The notes under the pieces: model-generated
Told to the model about the DNA's origin: nothing
Database searches by the model: none
Seen by the model: only the letters and a program-made list of their open reading frames with translations
Source: Candidatus Cloacimonadota bacterium
GTDB lineage: Bacteria; Cloacimonadota; Cloacimonadia; JGIOTU-2
Direction: 5' to 3'
NCBI GenBank assembly: GCA_021160355.1
Contig: JAGHCS010000210.1
Coordinates: 1 to 8,461 of the forward strand
DNA: 8,461 nt
Part shown: positions 1-6,233 of the stretch, one piece after another
Layout of the letters: the number at the start of each line of letters is the position of its first letter
Position numbering within the stretch: position 1 is the stretch's first letter
Made by a program: the position numbers and the translations under genes

Positions 1-531
1 CTTTTTGATTATGCGCTGAGTTACTACATAGACTGCGATGTAGGACCTCAAACATGGAGTGCATTTGAACGAGCTGGCGATGATGTAAGTAGCTACATTC
101 TTGGTGAGGGTAATGAGTTTGCCTATACCTTCGATCAAGACCATGATGAAGGTTTATCCAATGGGTACGTTGCAGCAAAAGTATTTCCTATTTTGGACAA
201 CGCTAATTATGCCTGCTGGACTTGGGAAGTTGGAGATGGACCTTCCCATAATGTACCGAATGCTGATAGAAATGAAAAATATTGGTTAATGTCTCATAAT
301 ACAAATTCTTTTGCTCCAACAAAATATGTTTCACTTCGTGAAGATCCCAATGCTCAAATTAATGATCCTATAGACACACGATTTATGTATTCATATTATG
401 GAGATCAACAAGGATTCACCAATCCAACAGGAAATAGTCTTAATTTAGCACCGGGCGACTCTGTTGTAATTTATTCAGCAATTTTTCTTGGTGAAACCAT
501 TGATGAATTAGAGTATATATCATTTCTTTAG
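1..531 (+). CDS. Large secreted multidomain protein, fragment upstream of an in-frame TAG (5' end outside window)
   Basis: Frame 1 is open from the first base to a TAG at 529-531. The start and any signal peptide lie outside the window. The 176 residues are rich in Asp, Asn and aromatic residues. They include a Tyr/Phe/Asp-rich segment (near codons 38-50) and a segment of the form D-x-R-F ... L-A-P-G-D-S-V-V-I-Y (near codons 136-160), resembling the 'D-x-R ... pGDs' segment common in long exported proteins of FCB-group bacteria. No catalytic motif was recognised. The same frame continues after the TAG with no other stop to 3381, and the text across the stop (EYISFL, stop, EQFDDANYD) reads as one helical segment. 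I therefore treat this as the N-terminal side of one gene of which 634-3381 is the rest. Alone, this product would lack the C-terminal sorting domain. Function is unknown; the product is probably surface-exposed or secreted. Confidence 0.7.
   Translation, partial: LFDYALSYYIDCDVGPQTWSAFERAGDDVSSYILGEGNEFAYTFDQDHDEGLSNGYVAAKVFPILDNANYACWTWEVGDGPSHNVPNADRNEKYWLMSHNTNSFAPTKYVSLREDPNAQINDPIDTRFMYSYYGDQQGFTNPTGNSLNLAPGDSVVIYSAIFLGETIDELEYISFL
529..531 (+). other. In-frame TAG interrupting the secreted-protein gene
   Basis: This TAG is the only stop in frame 1 between position 1 and the natural end at 3379-3381. Codons 532-633 downstream are coding-like and include the conserved opening of a lamin-tail domain (FFSEYIEGS, N-K-A-L-E-I). 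That opening lies upstream of the first usable start codon (TTG at 634). One base change (for example from GAG, AAG or CAG) would restore a continuous frame. The natural end of this gene is also TAG, so general reassignment of UAG as a sense codon is unlikely. Possible explanations are a genuine nonsense mutation, site-specific readthrough, or an assembly or sequencing error. Confidence 0.85.
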
Positions 532-633
532 GAACAATTTGATGATGCAAATTATGATATTAATTTCCTTAACAATTTTGTACCCGATCTCTTTTTCTCT
601 GAATACATTGAAGGATCAGCTCAAAATAAAGCT

Positions 634-3381
634 TTGGAAATATTCAATCCAACAATTGAGCAAATTGAATTAAATAATTATCGTATAGCCCAGTCTGTAA
701 ATGGAGATGGATGGCAATATTGGCACGAATTTCCTGTTGATGCAGTCATTGAACCCAATGATGTATGGGTCATTACAACCGACGAAGCAGTTGATAGTCT
801 CAAGAATGTTGCAGATGAAATACTCCCCTATCCAAGTGTCGTACACTTCAATGGAGATGATGCAATGGGGCTAGAAAAAACCGCAGATAATGGTACGACC
901 TGGAACCTTATTGATGTGATAGGCAATCCTGATGAAGATCCAGGAGGTGGTAGGGATGTTGCCGGAACACTTTCCGCAACAAAAGATCATACTATTGTTA
1001 GAAAAGATTCTATCTTTAAAGGGAATATTGATTGGACTAATTCAGCAGGAACAGATACTGAAAATTCGGAATGGTTTGTGTATCCAATTGATTCATTTCA
1101 ATATTTGGGCTGGTACAATATCGGTGGAATTGCTCCGGAAACCTATATCTCAACATCCCAGGGTGACATCGATAGTTTACGTGTAGGTTCGGCGATAAAC
1201 TTCAACCTGGTCGGCTATCCAGATGCCGCGTATTACAAGTATCGATTGGTTTATTATGAAAACCTTGGGACAGATACTCTGCAAATAGGTCCTTTAGGTA
1301 ACTTGATTGATAGTACAAATTGGCACTCAACTGAAGAATTTGAACATCCAGATAATTTACTCCTTAAATCTGACTATCCTGAAGGAAATCCTTACAATAA
1401 ACCTCTCTTGAGAGTGAACGATAAATATCCGGATGGTACTTATGAAATTACCCAATTACAAGTTCGAGCAGTAAATCACTATGGTTTTGAAGATTCTACA
1501 TCCGCTCATTTAACTTTCTTCGTCCGAGATTATTTCTATCCTGACACTGCTCCATTTATGGCTCAATGGGCAGATTATCTTCCTGACTTTTTAAAGAGTT
1601 ATAAGCTGAATATCTTACCGCATATATACTTATTGGGACAAAATCATTATCTTGAATATATGATTCATTATCCTATAAATGACCATCCGATTCCATCTGA
1701 AATTGTGAATGATGAAACACATTTCGGTAACCCCCTATATGTAGATGCCAATGAAGAGTTCTCTGCGATATGGTCTCAAGATATGGAAATATATGTGTGG
1801 TGGAGTTATTTAGGGGAATTCGAATATTCGGTTGGTCATGGAAGAATTTATGCAGGTACTACATATTTCTATGATGAAAATCTGGATGAGTACATTCGCT
1901 ACTTTTGTGATATTGAATTTATGGACATTCAACTTGATGGGGGAACGAGTGATTTACCTCCATTAGGTTCTGTTATTATTGATTCTTTAAGCGGAGAAGA
2001 ATGGATGAGAATTCCAATAACTCAAGATCAATCATGCATACTAACAAATTTATCAATCGGGGAGCACACCTTCAAAGTGCGCGCCGTTGATATTCAGGGA
2101 GCAATAGATCCAACTCCTGAAGAATTGGTTTTTACAATTCATGAGCCGGTAGATGCAAGCCAATCCGATAATATACTTTTAGTTGATGATACTCAAAATC
2201 AGATGATATTTGCTATTGAAGATTCTGTTAACAATTTCTATCAGGAACTTGTTGCTGATTTTAGTGGAACAATTGATTGGATTGATCTTAGAGAAACTAA
2301 TTATACCTTTATCAGTAATTTAAACCAACAAGCTCGCTACGATGATTTAGCACCCTATTTTGCACCATCTGACATCCAATCATATAAAATGATCCTGTGG
2401 TATGCAAATGACCCCAAAAGTTTTTACTCGGATGTAACAAAAGTACATCTCATCGAACATTATGATATTTTACGTTATTATTTAGAACAAAAAGGAAGTT
2501 TGCTTTTTACTGGAACTGCCAACATATGTGATCCTCCATATTCTAATTATGCTTGTATAAATTTCTTAGAAAAATACGGCGGTCTCGCAGATACGCTTTC
2601 TGCACTATCTCAATTGTTAGAGGATAACAACTGGCTGTGGGGTATACCAAGTGTTGATAATTCAATGTTTGTAGGAGCAAATGGATTAAATGATTTCAAT
2701 ACCATTGATCCCTTCAATTTGAATCTTCATATCTACAAATTTCCAACTGGAGCATATTTCCCTGAATATTGGGTAATGACCTCGAATCCATTAGGGAAAA
2801 TTGGTAATATAACCTTCTTGAATGCAGAACAAGCTGAAACAATTTTCACGTGTATAACTGATACAATGGGCATTCATCAGCAGTTTGCAGATGCTCCTGT
2901 AGGAACTAAATATATAAAAGAGCCAGGAGAAACCGGCGCATTCTATACCCTTGGATTTCCTCTATATTACATGGAAATGGATGATGCTAAAACTTTCATG
3001 GATTTAGTTTATGCCGATCTGGATTCATTATTCTCAATCGATGATCCACATTTCGTACAGGATCATCCGTACATAAGCGCTTTTAGCTATCCCAATCCTG
3101 TTACCCTTTCCTCAAAACATCACACTTTTTCTGTTGATTTCATGAACATACAAAACGCAGTAGCACCTGAAATAAAGATTTATAATATCAAGGGACAACT
3201 TGTTCGTTCAATAAAGATTGAACCGGAAGATATATTATTGACGAAGAGTGGCTCATCCTATACGACATCCTGGGATTTAAATGATGAAAAAGGAAATCCA
3301 GCAGCAAATGGAGTTTATTTCTATAGGATACAGTCAAACAATATTGATTCAAGTATAAAAAAATTAATCATATTACGCTAG
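634..3381 (+). CDS. Large secreted multidomain protein, fragment downstream of the TAG: lamin-tail, Ig-like, GATase-like and C-terminal sorting domains
   Basis: The frame remains open for 915 codons from a TTG at 634, but the true coding sense resumes at 532. Domains in order: a lamin-tail (LTD) domain from about 586 to 1122, opening SEYIEGS...NKALEIFNPT; Ig-like beta segments, the clearest at about 1960-2148 (GEHTFKVRAVD, then DPTPEEL); an alpha/beta region at about 2170-2990 opening ILLVDDT, with a Y-K-M-I-L-W-Y strand and a YYLEQKGSLLFTG strand, resembling the glutamine-amidotransferase-like modules of other exported proteins; and a terminal FlgD/Por-type sorting domain from about 3079 (YPNPV, YNIKGQLV, GVYFYRI, basic end). 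The TTG at 634 has no visible Shine-Dalgarno, removes the start of the LTD and gives no signal peptide, so it is unlikely to be a real start. The first in-frame ATG, at 865, lies inside the LTD. The product is probably a surface or secreted protein exported through a C-terminal signal; its substrate is unknown. Confidence 0.75.
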   Translation: MEIFNPTIEQIELNNYRIAQSVNGDGWQYWHEFPVDAVIEPNDVWVITTDEAVDSLKNVADEILPYPSVVHFNGDDAMGLEKTADNGTTWNLIDVIGNPDEDPGGGRDVAGTLSATKDHTIVRKDSIFKGNIDWTNSAGTDTENSEWFVYPIDSFQYLGWYNIGGIAPETYISTSQGDIDSLRVGSAINFNLVGYPDAAYYKYRLVYYENLGTDTLQIGPLGNLIDSTNWHSTEEFEHPDNLLLKSDYPEGNPYNKPLLRVNDKYPDGTYEITQLQVRAVNHYGFEDSTSAHLTFFVRDYFYPDTAPFMAQWADYLPDFLKSYKLNILPHIYLLGQNHYLEYMIHYPINDHPIPSEIVNDETHFGNPLYVDANEEFSAIWSQDMEIYVWWSYLGEFEYSVGHGRIYAGTTYFYDENLDEYIRYFCDIEFMDIQLDGGTSDLPPLGSVIIDSLSGEEWMRIPITQDQSCILTNLSIGEHTFKVRAVDIQGAIDPTPEELVFTIHEPVDASQSDNILLVDDTQNQMIFAIEDSVNNFYQELVADFSGTIDWIDLRETNYTFISNLNQQARYDDLAPYFAPSDIQSYKMILWYANDPKSFYSDVTKVHLIEHYDILRYYLEQKGSLLFTGTANICDPPYSNYACINFLEKYGGLADTLSALSQLLEDNNWLWGIPSVDNSMFVGANGLNDFNTIDPFNLNLHIYKFPTGAYFPEYWVMTSNPLGKIGNITFLNAEQAETIFTCITDTMGIHQQFADAPVGTKYIKEPGETGAFYTLGFPLYYMEMDDAKTFMDLVYADLDSLFSIDDPHFVQDHPYISAFSYPNPVTLSSKHHTFSVDFMNIQNAVAPEIKIYNIKGQLVRSIKIEPEDILLTKSGSSYTTSWDLNDEKGNPAANGVYFYRIQSNNIDSSIKKLIILR

Positions 3382-3406
3382 AATTAGCAATTTAATAAAC
3401 CGTAAT

Positions 3407-3451
3407 AAGTGAAGACTCGATTATATGACTATTTCGAGTCTTCATTTTCTT
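3407..3451 (+). terminator. Rho-independent terminator of the secreted-protein gene
   Basis: An 11-bp perfect stem, TGAAGACTCGA (3410-3420) with TCGAGTCTTCA (3434-3444), encloses a 13-base loop. The stem extends outward by one G:T and two A:T pairs into a T-rich tract (TTTTCTTT). It begins 28 bases after the TAG at 3379-3381. It separates the upstream gene from the pncB promoter. Confidence 0.85.
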
Positions 3452-3492
3452 TAACAACTCAATATACACGAAAGCCGGATTAGAACACTCAT

Positions 3493-3530
3493 AATATTTG
3501 ACAGATAATTTTGTTATTTTCTTATATAAA
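3493..3530 (+). promoter_or_regulatory. Probable pncB promoter with TTGACA -35 box
   Basis: A perfect TTGACA lies at 3498-3503. The AT-rich stretch 3522-3530 (TTATATAAA) offers -10 candidates: TATATA at 3523-3528 (19-base spacer) or TATAAA at 3525-3530 (21-base spacer). Both spacers are longer than the usual 17. The site sits just after a terminator and about 50 bases before the pncB ATG. The 17 bases at 3493-3509 recur exactly at 6155-6171 upstream of another gene, which supports a functional element. Confidence 0.5.
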
Positions 3531-3542
3531 GTATTCACGCAT

Positions 3543-3548
3543 GAGGAG
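3543..3548 (+). promoter_or_regulatory. Shine-Dalgarno of pncB (fixes the start at 3555)
   Basis: GAGGAG ends 6 bases before the ATG at 3555-3557. The frame is open further upstream to a TTG at 3498, but that TTG is part of the TTGACA promoter box, so 3555 is the start. Confidence 0.85.
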
Positions 3549-3554
3549 TTATAC

Positions 3555-5102
3555 ATGAATAGAGCACAACGCCGCATCGCAGAAGGCATCCTGTTCACAG
3601 ACATGTACCAGATCACTATGGCACAGATGTACTTCCGCCATGGACTTCATAACAAGCGGGTTCAATTCGATCATTTTTATCGCGCAAATCCCAGTTACGG
3701 AAAGCATGAAGCAGGATTTTGTGTGAATGCAGGTTTGGAATGGCTACTTGATTGGATGAAAGATGCCCGATTTCGTGATAAGGATGTTGGGTACCTGAGA
3801 AATCATAAGGCACGGAAAAGCGGGAAGTTGTTGTTCGAAGAGGACTTCTTGCAATATCTTCTTGAATATGGCAACTTTGATAACATTACGCTTCGAGCAA
3901 TTCCAGAAGGAAGGGTCGTTCATCCGAATGTGCCGCTCACGACAGTGCAGGGTCCTTTTGCAATAGCACAAATTCTGGAATCACCTCTTTTGAACTTCTT
4001 GAATTACCAGACCTTGGTCGCCACAAAAGCTGCACGAATTCACGTAGCCGGTAAAGGAAGACCGCTCCTCGAATTTGGCTTGAGAAGAGCTCAAGGACTC
4101 GGCACACTTGCGGGTACACGGGCAGCACTTATTGGTGGTGCAGACTTTTCATCGAATGCAGGAATCTCCTATGCGCTGGGAAATGCCCCAAGGGGAACCC
4201 ACGCCCATTGCATGGTGCAAGCTTTCATGGCTCTGGGATATACCGAACTCGACGCATTTCGTGCTTATGCAGATGTGTATCCGGACGATTGCCTATTGCT
4301 CGTGGATACGATCAATACATTGGAAAGCGGATTGCCGAATGCCATAAAAGTTTTTGAAGGACTTCGCAAGAAGGGACACGAACCGGTTGGTGTTCGTCTC
4401 GATTCAGGAGATCTGGCATACCTTGCAATTCAGTCTGCAAAGATGCTGAACAAGGCAGGATTCGAGGATGCAGTTATCGTACTTTCCAACGCACTCGATG
4501 AACTCGTGATCTGGCAGATCGTGACTCAAATACGGGAGGAAGCAGCACAAAATGATGTCGATCCGGACAATCTTGTTAACCGGCTTGTGTATGGAGTTGG
4601 GACAGGATTGATCACTTCTGAGGGAGCTTCAGCTCTGGATGGTGTGTATAAGCTTGTTGCTATTGAAAAAGACGGCGAACTCTTCCCGGCAATGAAACTA
4701 TCGGGTGCAAAAGAAAAAATTCTCAATCCGGGTCATAAGAAGATCTGGCGCATTTATGACACCAGGGGTAAAGCAACTGCTGATCTCATCGCACTGTACG
4801 ACGAAGATATTCCAAATCGTGACAAGATTACCATTCATCATCCTATTGAACATACAAAGAAAAGAACTCTCCTCAAAAGTGACATATCTCAAATTGAGGA
4901 ACTGCAGGTTGATATCCTGAAAGACGGAAAACTTGTGTATGATCTGCCCACATTAGAAGAGATAAGAGAAACACGTAAAAGAGATATTGACCGCCTCGAT
5001 CCGGGCGTTAAACGATTTGTAAATCCACACTTCTACCATGTCTCGCTCTCTAATAATCTGTGGGAGACCAAAGAAGAGTTGGTCAAAAAACTGAAATCAT
5101 AA
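3555..5102 (+). CDS. pncB: Nicotinate phosphoribosyltransferase
   Basis: This 515-residue cytoplasmic enzyme of NAD salvage (Preiss-Handler pathway) joins nicotinate and PRPP to give nicotinate mononucleotide, with ATP hydrolysis coupled to the reaction. Recognisable family segments are TDMYQITMAQ near residues 15-24, the EFGLRRAQG substrate-binding segment at 173-181, GTHAHCM at 214-220, LLVDTINTLESG at 248-259, GVRLDSGDLAYLA at 279-291 and the C-terminal LDPGVKRFVNPH at 481-492. H218 is the likely counterpart of the catalytic histidine that is transiently phosphorylated in this family. Length and C-terminal domain fit the long bacterial NAPRTase group rather than nicotinamide phosphoribosyltransferase. 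The gene is intact, with a good Shine-Dalgarno and a TAA stop. By eye it is richer in G and C than the flanking secreted-protein and yjjG genes, as expected of a conserved housekeeping gene. No other NAD-pathway gene is adjacent, so it appears monocistronic or read through into the tRNA. Confidence 0.95.
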   Translation: MNRAQRRIAEGILFTDMYQITMAQMYFRHGLHNKRVQFDHFYRANPSYGKHEAGFCVNAGLEWLLDWMKDARFRDKDVGYLRNHKARKSGKLLFEEDFLQYLLEYGNFDNITLRAIPEGRVVHPNVPLTTVQGPFAIAQILESPLLNFLNYQTLVATKAARIHVAGKGRPLLEFGLRRAQGLGTLAGTRAALIGGADFSSNAGISYALGNAPRGTHAHCMVQAFMALGYTELDAFRAYADVYPDDCLLLVDTINTLESGLPNAIKVFEGLRKKGHEPVGVRLDSGDLAYLAIQSAKMLNKAGFEDAVIVLSNALDELVIWQIVTQIREEAAQNDVDPDNLVNRLVYGVGTGLITSEGASALDGVYKLVAIEKDGELFPAMKLSGAKEKILNPGHKKIWRIYDTRGKATADLIALYDEDIPNRDKITIHHPIEHTKKRTLLKSDISQIEELQVDILKDGKLVYDLPTLEEIRETRKRDIDRLDPGVKRFVNPHFYHVSLSNNLWETKEELVKKLKS

Positions 5103-5124
5103 ATCATAATCCAATATCTGTTTA

Positions 5125-5157
5125 TTGACATCCAGAACATCAGAAAAGAAATACAAC
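5125..5157 (+). promoter_or_regulatory. Possible promoter of the tRNA gene
   Basis: TTGACA at 5125-5130 lies 41 bases before the tRNA and 22 bases after the pncB stop. No strong -10 follows: TACAAC at 5152-5157 is 21 bases away, and TAAAAT at 5161-5166 is 30 bases away and too close to the mature 5' end. No terminator is visible between pncB and the tRNA, so cotranscription is also possible. Confidence 0.3.
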
Positions 5158-5171
5158 ACATAAAATAACGT

Positions 5172-5247
5172 GGGGAAGTAGCTCAGCTGGGAGAGCACAG
5201 CGTTCGCAATGCTGAGGTCGAGGGTTCGAGTCCCTTCTTCTCCACCA
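5172..5247 (+). tRNA. tRNA-Ala (anticodon CGC)
   Basis: A complete 76-base cloverleaf can be folded by eye. The acceptor stem is GGGGAAG (5172-5178) with CTTCTCC (5237-5243), the D stem GCTC/GAGC, the anticodon stem CAGCG/TGCTG around a TTCGCAA loop, the variable loop AGGTC, and the T stem GAGGG/CCCTT around TTCGAGT. The anticodon CGC at 5205-5207 reads the Ala codon GCG. The acceptor stem carries G3:U70, the identity determinant recognised by alanyl-tRNA synthetase, and discriminator A73 followed by an encoded CCA (5245-5247). Both support alanine. An 8-base T run follows directly. Confidence 0.96.
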
Positions 5248-5327
5248 TTTTTTTTAACCACGCTGGCCCGAACTCCAGTTAAATAGAGAAAAATGATTTA
5301 ACGTGGTAAACCGAAACCAAAAAGATT

Positions 5328-5398
5328 AGCAAAGAACAAAACAAACAAAATCAACAAAAAAATAAAAAGTTTGTTGTTGTTAGTTTTTGTTAGTTGCT
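5328..5398. repeat. Long imperfect inverted repeat (A-rich/T-rich) in the tRNA-yjjG intergenic region
   Basis: The left arm (5328-5358, AGCAAAGAACAAAAC...CAACAAA) can pair with the right arm (5370-5398, TTTGTTGTTG...TTGCT) across an 11-base A-rich loop. By hand alignment about 25 pairs form, including 7 uninterrupted pairs next to the loop (CAACAAA/TTTGTTG) and 5 at the base (AGCAA/TTGCT), with small bulges and three mismatches. It lies between convergent transcription units. On the minus strand the hairpin is followed by a T-rich stretch, so it may help terminate yjjG. The rest of 5248-5437 shows a T run after the tRNA and no coding signal. Confidence 0.5.
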
Positions 5399-5437
5399 GG
5401 AAAACATTTCATTACAACAGGAAAACTTAAGTTATCC

Positions 5438-6121
5438 TTATAAAATAGCTCTCAACTCAAGCAACTTCTCTATCTCATAATCCGGCTCAAATCCATTCTC
5501 ATTCTGGAATTTTTTTGGATTAAACCAGCATGTCTTGATGCCAAAATTCTTTCCCCCTACAATATCAGAGCGGAAACTATCACCCACAATAAGAACTTCT
5601 TCTTTATCGGGATATCCAAGAACCTTAAAAACATGATCGAAAATCTCTTTCATCGGTTTGGGATAACCTATTTCTTCTGAAATAAATATATGATCAAAAG
5701 CTTTTTTTAACAGAGATTTGTTTATTCTGGAATATTGTACATCAGCAAGTCCATTTGTTATAAGGCTGATTGAATATCTTTCTTTGAGATATTCTATTGT
5801 TTCTAAAGCATCTTCAAGCAAGACCGTTCCTTCAGATAGATAATCAATATACACCGAACTCATTTTTATATAGTCATGGGATAAATTCTCTTTGTTTAAA
5901 AATCTTTTGAAGCGTTCGGTACGGAGTTTTTCTGCACTTATTTTATGCTCCTCAAAGTCTTTCCAGATTGCGTAGTTTATTTTCTTATAAGATGAATGAA
6001 GATTGTCTATGTCTCCCTTAATATGAAATGTTTTAAGGGTCTTCTTAAAAGCCTGCATCTCTGCATGTTCATAATCAAATAAGGTGCCATCTGCGTCAAA
6101 AAGTATGTATCTAAATTTCAC
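5438..6121 (-). CDS. yjjG: HAD-superfamily pyrimidine nucleotidase, YjjG/YfnB type
   Basis: This 227-residue cytoplasmic HAD hydrolase has all four catalytic motifs. Motif I is FDADGTLFD with nucleophile D9 and acid/base D11; motif II is LITNG with T122; motif III is K155 in GYPKP; motif IV is GDSFRSD with D181 and D186. The alpha-helical cap inserted after motif I (about residues 18-100, with IWKDFEEHKIS), together with ITNGLADVQYSR and FISEEIGYPKP, matches the YjjG/YfnB family. Members dephosphorylate pyrimidine nucleoside monophosphates, including non-canonical ones, and help keep damaged nucleotides out of DNA. Function is inferred from the family, and other HAD phosphatases remain possible. 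The start is GTG (complement of 6119-6121), chosen because GGAG lies 7 bases upstream and motif I begins within 8 residues. The gene is visibly AT-rich and divergent from the next gene, with which it shares a 112-base intergenic region. Confidence 0.88.
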   Translation of the reverse strand: MKFRYILFDADGTLFDYEHAEMQAFKKTLKTFHIKGDIDNLHSSYKKINYAIWKDFEEHKISAEKLRTERFKRFLNKENLSHDYIKMSSVYIDYLSEGTVLLEDALETIEYLKERYSISLITNGLADVQYSRINKSLLKKAFDHIFISEEIGYPKPMKEIFDHVFKVLGYPDKEEVLIVGDSFRSDIVGGKNFGIKTCWFNPKKFQNENGFEPDYEIEKLLELRAIL

Positions 6122-6128
6122 TTTATTT

Positions 6129-6132
6129 CTCC
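6129..6132 (-). promoter_or_regulatory. Shine-Dalgarno supporting the GTG start of yjjG
   Basis: On the minus strand GGAG precedes the GTG by 7 bases. This supports initiation at the GTG at 6119-6121. Confidence 0.75.
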
Positions 6133-6154
6133 AGATCGAAGTTTTGTTATAATA

Positions 6155-6171
6155 AATATTTGACAGATAAT
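6155..6171 (+). promoter_or_regulatory. 17-base element with TTGACA, identical to the one upstream of pncB
   Basis: AATATTTGACAGATAAT occurs here and at 3493-3509, in the same orientation relative to the downstream gene. TTGACA is at 6160-6165, 68 bases before the ATG at 6234. No convincing -10 hexamer was found 16-19 bases downstream, so this may be a -35-containing promoter element with an unusual partner, or an operator. It also lies in the upstream region of the divergent yjjG. Confidence 0.45.
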
Positions 6172-6222
6172 AATGAAATACCAGTTTGGGCAGTAATAAT
6201 TTTTCATGGCAACAAAAATATC

Positions 6223-6228
6223 AAGGAG
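6223..6228 (+). promoter_or_regulatory. Shine-Dalgarno that sets the start of the DFQ-repeat gene at 6234
   Basis: AAGGAG ends 5 bases before the ATG at 6234. The frame is open upstream to a TTG at 6186, but starting there would add 16 polar residues before the membrane segment and has no ribosome site. Confidence 0.85.
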
Positions 6229-6233
6229 TTTAT

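Noticed and set aside
932..1186. 84-codon open frame within the secreted-protein gene
   Set aside because: It lies in another frame of the lamin-tail coding region. Domain text in frame 1 is convincing, so this is a shadow.
1..3381. Genome-wide reading of UAG as an amino acid to explain the TAG at 529
   Set aside because: The same gene ends with TAG exactly after a complete sorting domain, a second TAG follows two codons later, and a terminator lies just downstream.
3498..3554. Upstream TTG start of pncB at 3498
   Set aside because: The TTG is part of the TTGACA promoter box, and the ATG at 3555 has a well-placed GAGGAG.
4108..4347. Open frames of 60-80 codons inside pncB on both strands
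   Set aside because: They overlap a clearly conserved enzyme in other frames and have no start signals or recognisable protein sequence.
5257..5307. ACCACG/CGTGGT inverted repeat after the tRNA
   Set aside because: Only 6 pairs with a loop of nearly 40 bases and no T tract after the right arm; expected by chance.
5244..5310. Possible integration (att) site at the tRNA 3' end
   Set aside because: No integrase gene and no second copy of the tRNA 3' end were seen in the window.
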